The translations under genes were made by a program, and so were the position numbers. A stretch of 64,000 nucleotides of DNA from the NCBI GenBank assembly GCA_018881555.1, contig JACAXG010000061.1, positions 2,852,001 through 2,916,000 of the forward strand, in the 5' to 3' direction. The DNA is from Amblyornis subalaris (Eukaryota; Chordata; Aves; Passeriformes; Ptilonorhynchidae). The notes beneath the pieces are model-generated. The model saw only the letters and a program-made list of their open reading frames with translations, had not been told where the DNA came from and searched no databases. Below, one piece after another: positions 38,301 through 50,300 of this stretch. How positions within the stretch are numbered: position 1 is the first letter of the stretch; every line of letters begins with the position of its first letter.

Positions 38301-41300
38301 CTTACTGGTGAATTAACCTGCAAATCGGTCTTTGATCTTGTAGAAGAAATTGGTACTTGAAAAGGACAGGATGACTTTGGAGGAATTGGTAGTTAAAATG
38401 CGAAAGGATTAGAACTGGGTGCCAACTGGTGCAGTGACAGACCTGACAAAGATCCATTGTGTTAGAGAAAATAAAGCTGAAAGTCAGAGGATGGTGCATC
38501 AAAAGATGAAAAGGGCATAACAATTGAAGTGCTGCACTTTGAAAGGCACTGTGGGAACGATCTCTGGAGAGAGATGGCAAAGGCCAGAGAGAAGCTTGGG
38601 CAAAGGATCTTTGGGGTGGAAACTGGAAATGGCCTGTAGGAGACTGAGATGAAATGAGAATTTTATTTTGGGTGAATGGCCAATACCAAGGCAAAATCCA
38701 GCATTTATTCCTGTTCAGTGGTCAGATCTCCAGAGAGGCAGAACGTGATGCTGGTGTCAGATACTTCATTAGTTCAGGCTTAAGCAACTTAAACATGTAG
38801 TTTAAAAGTTCCAAAATAGCTGGTGAACTAGAATGTCAATATTTATGCTATTTCTTGTACCTTTTTTGTTTTTTGATTTATAAGGAGCAGACATGAAACT
38901 GCATATATGCTACCTTAACTTTACAGGTTTTTTGTTAGTGCTTCCTATTTGCATGTTAAAGGTCCATTTAGCAAACATCTCTTCTGTTTTCCTTCCCTGT
39001 CCCAGCAGTAGGCAGCTAGTGAAGACTGTAAGGCTAAAACAAGCCAACAGTGATACTTTCCAAAATGTGTTGTGAAGATTTAGTGATTTGTTGCTCAGAT
39101 TTCTGAGTGAGAAGTAGTATCATCCACCTTTGGCTCTCTTCCATGAGCTTATTCAGTTGTTTTTTGAACCCATGTAAAAATCCGTCATTCACAGCATCCC
39201 CCATCTGAGTCGAGATTGTGCTCTTTTGTTTTTGAGACTGTATCCTATCAATTTCACTTAATATCCCCTTGTTCTTGTGTAGGAAGAAAGTGAACAGTTT
39301 TTCTTTATCAGCTTTTCCATGTTATTCGTGATTCGAGAGACCTCATTGTGTCTGTCTCAAGTAAATAAAATGAAGGCAAGCAAAGCTGTATACAGCATGG
39401 ATTTATGAAGTGGTGTCATAATTTCCATTTCATTTCCTACTCATGGCCTAAAAGTTCCTGGTATTTGATTTGCCTTTTTAACAGCTGGTGAATAGGATAG
39501 AATAGTTCAGTTGGAAGGGACCTACAGTGATCATCCAGTCCAGCTGTCTGACCAATTCAGGGCTGACTGAAAATTAAAGCCTGTTTTTTAGGGTGTTGTC
39601 CAAATGTCTGTTAAATGCCGACAGATGTAGGGCATCGACCACCTCTCTAGGAACCTGTTTCAGTGTTTGACCACCCTTTCAGTAAAGAAGAGCTACCTCT
39701 AGGCTGAGGAACCATAGAGGTGGCTTGGTTGTTAGGCTTGATTTGGTTTTATATTGTTTGCTTCTCGGAGATCCCATTTCTGAGTCTGTCAATTAACATA
39801 TTAAACTAGGATTGTGTTTTCCCTTGCAATCTGTATTGAATTTCATTTGCCTTGTTCTCACTCTGTTGTTCATGAGGTGCCTCTGCAGGTTACAGTCAGT
39901 TGTTTTAGTCCTTGAATAGTTTAGCAGTATCAGCAAACACTGTCGCTTCACTTCTCATCCCCATTTCCTAGGTCATTTATCTGACATGTCAGTATATCAG
40001 CAGGTGTAGAACTGAGCCCACATGCCTGTGGAAATCACGTGGTGACATCAATTCTGAAAACTAATAATAGTATATTCCTGGCACCAATTTTCTGTCTTCT
40101 AACCAGTATTTTCTTCCATTTGAAAGCCTTGCTGCTTGTCCTGTTGTAGTTTTGTTTCTTTAAAAAACTTCTATGAAAGGCCTTATGGAAATTGATCTAT
40201 ATTAATAACTCTAACTGCCTTGTTGCCATGCTTGGCGACTCTTCCAAGGAACCTGACTAGATTTGAGAAGCATGACTTGCTTTATTAAAGCATATTGATG
40301 CTTTCCCGTGGTCTGTTTTGTCCAGTCATTCTGGGTTTTATGGAAACTTCTAATTTGTTTAGTATCAGCATCAAACTTACAGTTTTGCAGTTTGTTGACT
40401 CTTCCTTGGAACCCAGTTTAAAAATTCATGTCATGATTATTGCATGCTGCTGCTTTCCCTGTAGTGTTGGGTGAGTTGTGGGTATGCAGGAGAAATACAG
40501 TGCAACTTTGTTTGCTGCAAAACTTGGACTGCAGAAAAAGGACAAAAAAGTGTGAAATGGAGAGAGATGGTTAAGATAGTTAAATTTTGCCCTGGATAAC
40601 TAGCCTATTCATCACTCTGTCAGAATTGGAATTCATTAAAAAAAAAATCTGAAGAAGCTTTAATTTAATTTCTAAGTGCCTGTTGTGAAGCTTTCAGTCT
40701 CATTTGCAAAAATAATGAGCAGCTTTGGCTGCTGTGTACAGACAAAAAGCACCTAACTACTTACTTCTTTAAAGTATATCTGCTCTGATTCAATTTTGAA
40801 GTTTAAAATTAGGGAGTACTTTTCAGCCTTTAGTTTTTTACTTCATCACCAATGTGGAGGCAGGCAACAAAACCAACTGAGGCCAAAGTACTATTATTTT
40901 GATTAACTGTTTTTATTTAACTGATATCATAGTTATGACCACTTTAGAAGAGCTTCGAGGACAATTTGTGGACAAAAATGTGGATATAATATTCTTTTTA
41001 AGGCTTGTGAAAGCTATATGTCTCCCTTTCTGAGAAGGAAACAGAAAGTTACCTAAATACTCAAGAAGTAAATGCTATTCTTTCTGCCTCATTTGGTGCA
41101 AGGAGGCATATTCCAAATTCTGCAAGAAGGGAGAAAGGAAAAATACAATTCAATTATAGAAAATGTCATTTGCATACTTTCTCCAGTTCAGTAAAAGTGT
41201 AAACAAGCCACCCTGACTCTTTTAAAGTTTCATGGACACTACTGCGTAATTGGTTTAGAGGCTGACTCTGTATTTTACAAATGAATGGTGCCACTTTATC

Positions 41301-44300
41301 ACAGCGTCACCTTACAGTTGTAACCTGCCTTGGCACAGAAGTATAAAATGTGATATGCAAGGCATCAGTGCAGTAGTTTGTTTGAATGTATCATTTAGTC
41401 CTAAAAATACCGAATTACAGGACTTCATTTCTTCTACACAGTTTTGTAGAAGAGCATTTGGCAAGGACTAACTTGGGAGTACAGGTGCATGCGTGGCTGT
41501 ATTATTATGTTTGACTGACTGTTCTCTCCCTTTTTTCCTTTCTCCGTTCCTATTTTTTTCATCGCTTCCGCTCTTTACCCTTTTTAGTTTTAACTGAACT
41601 TTTCAGGGGTCAAAGTGTGAAAGTTCTAATGAGTTTCACAGTATCGATGGGTGGCCAGTAGATCAGTATGCGTTGGAGAGCCAGCTGGCACATGCAGCAC
41701 ACAGGAAAGGCAAAATCTTACCAGATAGTAGCTGGAGAGCAGAAGACAGGCGTGGTAAGAGGGGTTGCCTTGAGGGAGGTGGAAGCAGTTCAAAATTTTC
41801 ACGCTGTTGGAGTGGTAAAACATGCAGAAGAATTACATCTGCTTCTTATGGAAGAACTTGTTCTGTTGCTTTCACCTTTCCAAGAATTAGGCAAGCCATT
41901 AATCCTAAATAGACTCTGCTGGCAGTAAAATACTTAATCTGAAAAGCAGCCAGTATTGTCTTCTCATAGTTGGGTTTATAAGGGCTGATCATCCCTTTAA
42001 AATGTTTCATTTAGAAAAGTGATCTTAAGTGGCCTCCTAGACAGATATTAATTTATAGGGTTATTTCCCCCACATATTCCTGAGTCCTCACCAGCCCGCC
42101 TGATTTTTCTAAGGTCAGAAGAAATTATGTCCTCACTTTTCCAAGAAGAGCCTTTAAAAATGTCTTCCTTTCACATTTACATTAGGGGCATATAGTCAAT
42201 TTATTAAGTTCTAATATTTACAACAATGTTATGAGGGAAGACTAGCACACATTTAATGCATAAAAGGGGAAAGGAAATATTTTAAATACTTCTAGGCCTA
42301 AAGTGTTGGGAAAGGAGTCCTGAATCCAAGACCATGGAGTCATTCTGCTCTTGTGTATTCCCTCTCACCACAGCCCCCAGCGTGTAATTTAATTGTTCTT
42401 TGGGTTCAGAGTTGGGGAAATAACTGTTATATTATTTAGGGCAGGCAACGCTTCATAACATATAGATAGATATATAGATAACNTATAGATTGTGCTGAGA
42501 ATTTTTTTAGGAAAAACAAATTTTGAATTTGAACTTGGCTTCAGCACTGTAGAGAGCCTTGGATGTTTAATGTTTCTCCATTTACTGAATTTTTAATTAC
42601 TTTTTTAGTTATTATTTTTTACCTGTCAAATATATGCAGCCACAGAAATCTAGTGTAAAAAAATCAATATCTTCTAAATTTATGGATTATTTTTGACAGT
42701 ATCTTGCATAAAGGGATCATATTGTCTGCCACAGAACTGTGTGTCCATTGTGTGATATTTCTTGTGCTTTGTAGAGTTCTTCTAAATGCCTTATTCTGAC
42801 AATACTGCCATTTTTTCATGAGAACCTTTCTACAACTATCCAGTCTTGGATAGTCAGCTGATCCTGTTTACAGGAGGAAATTTTGTATGGAGGAAACTTT
42901 GAACTATGTTATGGTTGTTGATGGTTCAGTCCACGTTGTTTTGCAGAATTTGGCAGTGGTTTTATAAGTGTTCCAGCACCAGTATGGAAAGGTCAGATTC
43001 CAGGGGAGCTCTGGAGTTGCAGGAGCACAGGATACCACTTTTTCCGATATCACAAGAAAGAAACAAGAGAAGTTCATGCAACTGTATTTCTCAGATCACT
43101 CAGCCCTGTTCCCCACATAGGAAAGTTTTTACTTTAGCGATGTAAAATGTTGGCGAGTAGTCCTGCAGCAGCATAGACACATGGCCCCTGTTGCCAGGTG
43201 CCTGTGCTTAAGTGTTCTTCAGGATTGCAGGTCATGACCTGGCTGGCTGGAAACAGGCTCATAAAACTGGTACAGATCCTTGAGTTTCAGAACTGAGAGT
43301 TTGGTGTGGGAAAGTAATAAGTTAACTATGCCTTGTAAGGAAACCAATGAACTACTTTTCTTAAAGTGGGCGGCAGTGTACAGTCCCTGATAGTCCTGTG
43401 ACTCAGGCATTGTGTAAGTAGCAGGAAAAAGATTCTGTGACTGAGAGATGGTTAAGTAGTAGTTGCAAGAATTCATGCTTATCCATAGAACTGAGTTGTT
43501 AAAAAGGATCCGAGTGTGGAATGGGATCAGATTTAAGAACTGAAGAATCTTACAGAGCATGTTAATTTGAAAAGGATGACAGAGACTGTTATCTTAGTAG
43601 GCTTTTTTTGACTGTGGATCAGATTATAATCTATAAATTGCATTGCCATTGAAGGGCAGGGAGCTGTACAAGCAGCTGTGTGAGTCTCCATGAGAAGTAT
43701 AGTGGTTTGTGATCGGAAACTTGAGGAACAATTTGTTCTAGCTTGTGACCAGAAGAAAACTGGAAATATCATACTGATGTATCTACCTGGTTTTATGAGT
43801 GCTAATGTGTTAAAATGTGTAGCTGAAGCTAATTAGTTTCATTTTGGAAATGTAGAAAGATCAGAAAAAATGTTGCTTGCAAACATTGGCAGAGAGATCT
43901 GTTCTCCTGGTTTCTGGATTGGATGTGTCTTGGATAGTGAAGAATTAGAAATTGCTACCATCTGACAGCTGTGTGATTTAAATAAATGATTGTTTTTCCT
44001 ATTTAATTTGATTTGGTTTGTGTCCACAGTATCAGAGCAGCCATAATAAGCAGCTGTCTTTACAGTCTTAATGGAAGGGGCAAAGTCGGTGAATTAATAC
44101 TTCCTTCTAACCTCAAGTTGAAATATCAGGAGGTTCATTGTGTAATGGGCAGATTAAAATGACTGTTCAGGTTTGTGACACTTTGAGGGCTTGCATGCTG
44201 AGTTTAGCACTAAGGTAATGTGGTTGCACAGCCTTTAGCTTAGAGGTGGCTTACAGAAGGATGGANCGGACTCATAACAAATCATGCTTACCTGCTCACC

Positions 44301-47300
44301 TGCTCTGCTTTCTGGTAGTTTGCGGTCTTCCTCTGGCCTGTGCATGTCAGTATCAGTGATAGTCCCCACAGTGTCTTCTCTTTTTAGCTACTTANGTGAC
44401 ACCAGTCAGTAATCTGACTTAAGGCCATATCTGACCAGTCACTGAAACAAAACTATGGAGTTGAAGGCCCACTAGGCACGTCCTCTGCTTGCTTCTCTTC
44501 TCTCTGTATCTGTCAGTGTGACTCTGTGCTGTAAGGTGCTTTAACTACCATGTATGATGGCTATAGGGTGTCCCTTTTCCTCTCATAGAACCACTGAATG
44601 GTTTGGGTTGGAAGGGACCTTAAAGATTATCTTGTTCCAGATCCCCCACCATGGGCAGGGACACCTTCCACTAGAAGGTAACAGAAAGACAGAAAGTCTC
44701 CACTGTCTTAATTCACAAGTTTGGTCTTTGTTTACCAGTATGTGTTGTTTTATAAACTTTTCTTAATCTTAAGATATCTTTTATGAGGAAGTCATGCCTA
44801 AATTGCATTGTATTCCAAACATGATCATATTCATTTGGATCTCCTCCTTCTGGTTTGTGTTTGTATATGTGGACTGATGAAAGCACCGTTAACTATAAGG
44901 TGTGAGCTCTTGAGTTCCAGAAAGTAAATTCTGTCAGCTTGGATTCATTTGGTGCTAGAATTCTGCCTTGGCTTTATGCAAGCAGGAAGCCCTCATTCTG
45001 CAGATGGCTAGAAATCCTTGCATACCTGTAATTATCCAAATTACTGTGGAGGAAAATTTTATTGCATTAAACACAAGTATCTAATGATGAGTTACCTTCA
45101 TTTTTTGCAGTGGGTTGTTCATTTACTGTAACCATTTGCTCGGATACTGTCTCATTAGGTGAAAGACTATTTTAGGTACTCCTTTTTCTGTCTTCTTCCC
45201 TTGTAACATCACACATTCCTCCAAAATTAATTACATTTCTCCTATACTTCCTTAAGAAGAAGCATTTGCATTTACAAGAGAGCATATTTGTCAAGGCAAT
45301 AGGCTTATCAGTCCACGTGAGCACTTGTGTGTCAGTTTTTGCTTTATTTCATGTAACATAAGAGTATTATTACCTGATCCCAAAAGGACAGATTCAGTGG
45401 TTATCCAGCACTAAATCCTTTTCCAAGTGGTTATTTCATGATTTTAAATATCTTCTTCTGTTCCTTTGCAGTCACTCTTGGAAGCACATGATATTGTGGC
45501 TTCAAAATGTTACGATTCCCCTCCTTCTAGCCCAGAAGTCAATAACTCTTCAGTGAACAACCAGGTTGTTCCGGTAGATGCTATTCGTATCCTTGGAATT
45601 CACAAAAGAGCAGGAGAACCACTGGTAAGTAATTGAAGATGAATGTGTCTTTAATAAAAAGTGCTAGTGAAAATGTTTGCATGTACCTGATTTCTTGTGT
45701 TATGTTTTAATTATTTCCATTATTGTGTTGTGTAACTTAATGGGTGATAAGATCAGTATTGAGAGGTTGAAATAAGAAGATACTTGTGTGTGCTCCATTC
45801 CATTCTCTCCAAGAAATAGTGGGTCAAGAAATAGGCAGTCACGAGGCTGAATGACCTCCTAGCGTAATTGACTAACACAACATCTGTTTGGTCCTGGTAC
45901 AAGGTGACAGGATTGCATGTAATCAAGAACAACACAGTCAGTTTTAGTCATATGAAAACCTTGTCTGAAAGCCCTTCTGTGTTACCTGATGCTTCTCTAT
46001 TGGGAGCTCTTACACTATAGTAACTGTTACTGTCTGTTTTTATTGGAATAGGTGGAATATCCCATAGCTGTGTATTTTTGCTTGAGATAATGGTAAAATA
46101 AAATTGCAGTTGAAACAGTGGAAAACTGGGTGTCATGTACCTCTTTCAGGGTGTCACATTTAGAGTTGAGAACAACGATCTGGTAATAGCACGAATTCTT
46201 CATGGAGGAATGATAGATCGGCAAGGTCTTCTGCATGTAGGTGACATTATTAAAGAGGTGAATGGCCATGAGGTTGGAAACAATCCAAAAGAATTGCAAG
46301 AATTGCTGAAAAACATTAGTGGAAGTGTCACATTGAAGATTCTTCCCAGCTACAGAGACACTGTCATTCCTCAACAGGTCAGTAGCACATTTCTGACAAT
46401 TCTGTGAAAAGAACTTCTGCTTAGTGTTTTATTGTGTAAGATTTTTCAAGAGTCTAGATTAGACATATTTTTATTATTTTGTGAATATAATGCTAGGAGG
46501 AAGGCTGAAATATACATACCTGTATTCACCTTTAATTACATTTTGGAAATGGATTTATTCAGTACGCTAATACTACACCTAATATGCCAGCCAAAAAGAA
46601 AATTCAACTTAGAGTCTAAAATCTTTAAGCATTTGTATGCTACATATAAAGCGTGTTTCTTTGACTTCAAGTGACCTCTGATGACCTGGCCAGAGCCACA
46701 CTACATGCAGTGAACTGTGTGCATTTATAACATGGTTGGTGTCCAAATAATCTGTTTCATAGAATTGAGAAACATTGAATTCAGCAGATGAGCCTGAACT
46801 CGCTCACTTCAGTAGGAACTTCGATGGTGGCTATTCCTTATCCTTTTGTTATTGCTGTAGGCTGTCGGTTTCTCCATGGCAGAAGTAACTTGCTGAGCTA
46901 AATCAGTGCCTTTGAAACACCTTATAAGATGCTCCATCATGTGGTGGGTCTTAGTGCCTGTGACTATAACAGGCTGTGCTTCCACTGAGTAGAGGCTGAG
47001 GGAACGTGCTCTATTGAGGCAGGTGCAGTGCTTCCTTTGCTCCCCAGCCTTGTACAAAGAAAGTCAAAAGATGTTTCTAACTGACTGATGCAACTTACTG
47101 TTTCTTCCCCTGCATCAAATTTGAGTCTTAAGCAGTTGCATATCCTGTTTCTTTTAAAACGTTGCATTTGTGGCAAAAATAATTATTAAGATTCCACAAG
47201 CCTTAAATACGGTGCTCACATTTCAAGAATTTTTTTGTATTTTTAATTAATTAAAAGTCAGAATTCTAATTGAGTTGTATACACTGAAATGCAAAAATGA

Positions 47301-50300
47301 GTGTTTTGTAATACATTGTCCAGATGGAACAGATTTTTTTGTTTTTATCATGAAGCTACTTGAGCCAAGGTTTGCACTGTTGATTATTCTGTCCCAGTTG
47401 GTGTATACCTTTTTTCCCCCTAGATTGTATTTTACATGCCAGATGCAACTTGGATCATGTCAAGCTTTTTATGCTGTAGGTAAAGACAGATAGATTAGTC
47501 AGGATGTATTTTATAATGCTTAAGCTTTGTTAAATTTTACACATTTCAGGTTTTTGTGAAGTGTCATTTTGATTATAATCCATATAATGACAACCTCATC
47601 CCATGCAAAGAAGCAGGTTTGAAATTTTCTAAAGGAGAAATTCTTCAGATTGTAAACCGGGAAGATCCAAATTGGTGGCAGGTGGGTAAAAAGATTAAAA
47701 TAAGTAATATAAAAAACTGAAAAGCATCAGTAGTTGCCTTAATAATAAACTCTTTAAATTATTATCTACTTTTATTTAACAGTACATACAAGAAAAAATA
47801 CTTACACTGCAATACAGTTTCAAGGTAATATCAAGATATTAAATTGAAACACTAAAGGAAATGGAATGTTTTAAATTGTATGTGTAATGCTCATTTTGCT
47901 GTTAATGCTGTTTATTTGTCTTTGTTCTTGTATCATAAGCCTGGAAATTCCAAAATCAGTTTAAGTGGACAATTTCTAGCAGAAAAGTCTTAGGTTGACT
48001 ACGATAATTTTGGTAAGCCTTCGCTGACAGCAACTGTGGAAGAAGTGGATCTCTTCCTGAGTGCTCAGAGTTGAGGAGAGAGAGAGGGAAATTAACCTTG
48101 TGGATTTGAAGAGGGGTGAGAAGAGCTGTTTGGAGAGGCTGTATGTTTTATTTCTACAGTGGTGGTCAGTGTCTGAGCTGTATCATGCATGTTCATAGTC
48201 ACAGTGTTTGGCACTATTTCAAATATTAACACTTCATCCTTTTTTAAGGCAGTATTTCTACATTCAGTCCTTCAGTAGAAATGTAATCCAGTGCTTATGC
48301 TATGTTTATTTTTTCCAAGACACTATACACATCATCAGTGCCTTAGAAAATGGGACCAAGTGAACCTTCAAGATACTTTTCTCAACTGAGATCCTCAAAA
48401 TTGGCAGAGTTTAGCATTATTAATTGCCCTTTCTACCCCTACATTGCTCACCCTTTGCAAGGTAACAAGCAGAAGAGAGCCAGACATTACCTGAGAACTA
48501 TATATATGACTTCTTTAAAGGCAACAAAAATATTCCAGTATACATCAACAATTGCTGAATTCTGTTGTTTCTCGGTGACAGTAATAACAGAAAGAAAGAC
48601 AATAAAAAGTGTGAGGGAAGGCTGAAAGTTTATTGCTGCCAACTTAATTAGTTTCAAAAGTAGACACTCCAAAACTCCGGAGTAGTTTGACATTTAGCTC
48701 CCGTGCTGAGTTCTGTATTGCTTTTCAAACTCCCCAGGAGTAACTTGTGGAAGTCCAGGAGAAATAAATCTTCAACACTCAATCAGAGGCAAAATTGAAA
48801 TGTGTTAAATTAGTAGAGTGTATTGCCATGCAGATCATGCCCTGGGGAAAAAAAGTTAGTTTTTCCTTGTGCTTTCTAGAAATGCTAGACTGTTAATGAA
48901 AACTTCATACCGTAAAAAATCAGTCGTAGATAAAAGCACATAAGTTGAAAAGCAAACATCTTCTGTTAGCAAAAGAAAGATTTATGCAAGCAAAAGATTT
49001 ATGGAGAATTAAACATTTCATAATTGTGTGTTTGTGTTAAGCTTGCTGAGAATTGAGCTTGCCGTGAAATTATTTTATAGAGAATCTTAGCCAAATTTTC
49101 ATCACTAGGAGTACTTAAATTAGTAAGACTTTAAATCTGTAGTTGCTTAGTGCAAAAAGCTTGAAGGCATGATTGGGGATGTGTTAATGGCATTCACTGG
49201 GAAATGACAGTTAATAAGCTACACTGGAACCTGTTTGGAGCAGCTCAAGCATACAAAATAAGTGTACTGTGTACTAGAAAATCTTGAGTTTTGTCACCTG
49301 AGACTTCATTGTCTGGAGCCAGAGAATTCCATTTTGGAATTTGATGCCAAAGTTTTATGGCTGTAGGAGCTTACTTATTTAATGGGAAACAGTAATGAAA
49401 CTTGTATCTATTTTGTTCAAGTTTTCTGAATTTTAATACTCAATGGAAAGACACTATTACTGTAAAGGAGAATTCTAATATCTACATCTGAATTTGAATT
49501 TACAAGTGTCAGTAGTAAATGTATTAACACTCACCGCTGAGAAACTCTGGCAGTGTGGAAGCGAGTCAACACTATGATGAGAAAAATGCTTCTCAAAAGT
49601 TACCTATAATCTTTCATATTGTTTTTTTTTCCCAGGCTAGTCATGTCAAAGAGGGAGGAAGTGCAGGNCTAATTCCTAGCCAGTTCCTGGAAGAGAAGAG
49701 AAAGGCTTTTGTTAGGAGGGACTGGGACAACTCAGGTGAGATTTAGTGAATTTCAGGAGTAGATTTTGCTCTGACTCCATTTGTTTTGCTTTTCCTGCCT
49801 CCGTAAATAATAGAAAGCTGCTGTGTGACATCACACAGATTACTGTGAAATGCTGAATATTANATTTTGGCTTTGGCTGAAGGACAAAGGGTGAAGCCTC
49901 TGCTTATTCTTTAAAGATACATGAATCAGTTTTGCCACCTGCTGATGAAAAGCTGAATAAGGTGGGACAGGCAATGTGCACTTTTCTTTTTTTAAATTTT
50001 TTTTTATAGTATGCACTGAAAGTTAATAAGCTGAACATGAATTTTTTTGGCTGCTTTCTGCAAAGCTTTCTAGAAAAACANTCTTTTTCTCTGTGTTCAG
50101 TTTTTCCTGTACCATTTGATGTGTTTGTAAATAGATGGGATCTCTTGCCCTAGGATGTGTACAATTCTAGAATTGTCCTTATAAANTTAATTAATCTAAA
50201 CTTTCATATATCCATGTAAATAAGCTTTGGAATTTAAGAGAAATTGTGAGTTCATCTATTTTTTTTTAATTTTAGGGCCTTTTTGTGGAACAATAAGCAG

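Larger units (their letters stand above)
37263..45471 (+). other. PALS2: PALS2 intron 3
   Basis: 8.2 kb, GTGACA to TTCCTTTGCAG. It contains a long, old CR1 relic at about 39.13-40.45 kb with a younger CR1 nested in it, and a third short CR1 at 44.59 kb. A GATA-like microsatellite lies at 42460. No gene is seen elsewhere. Confidence 0.9.
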
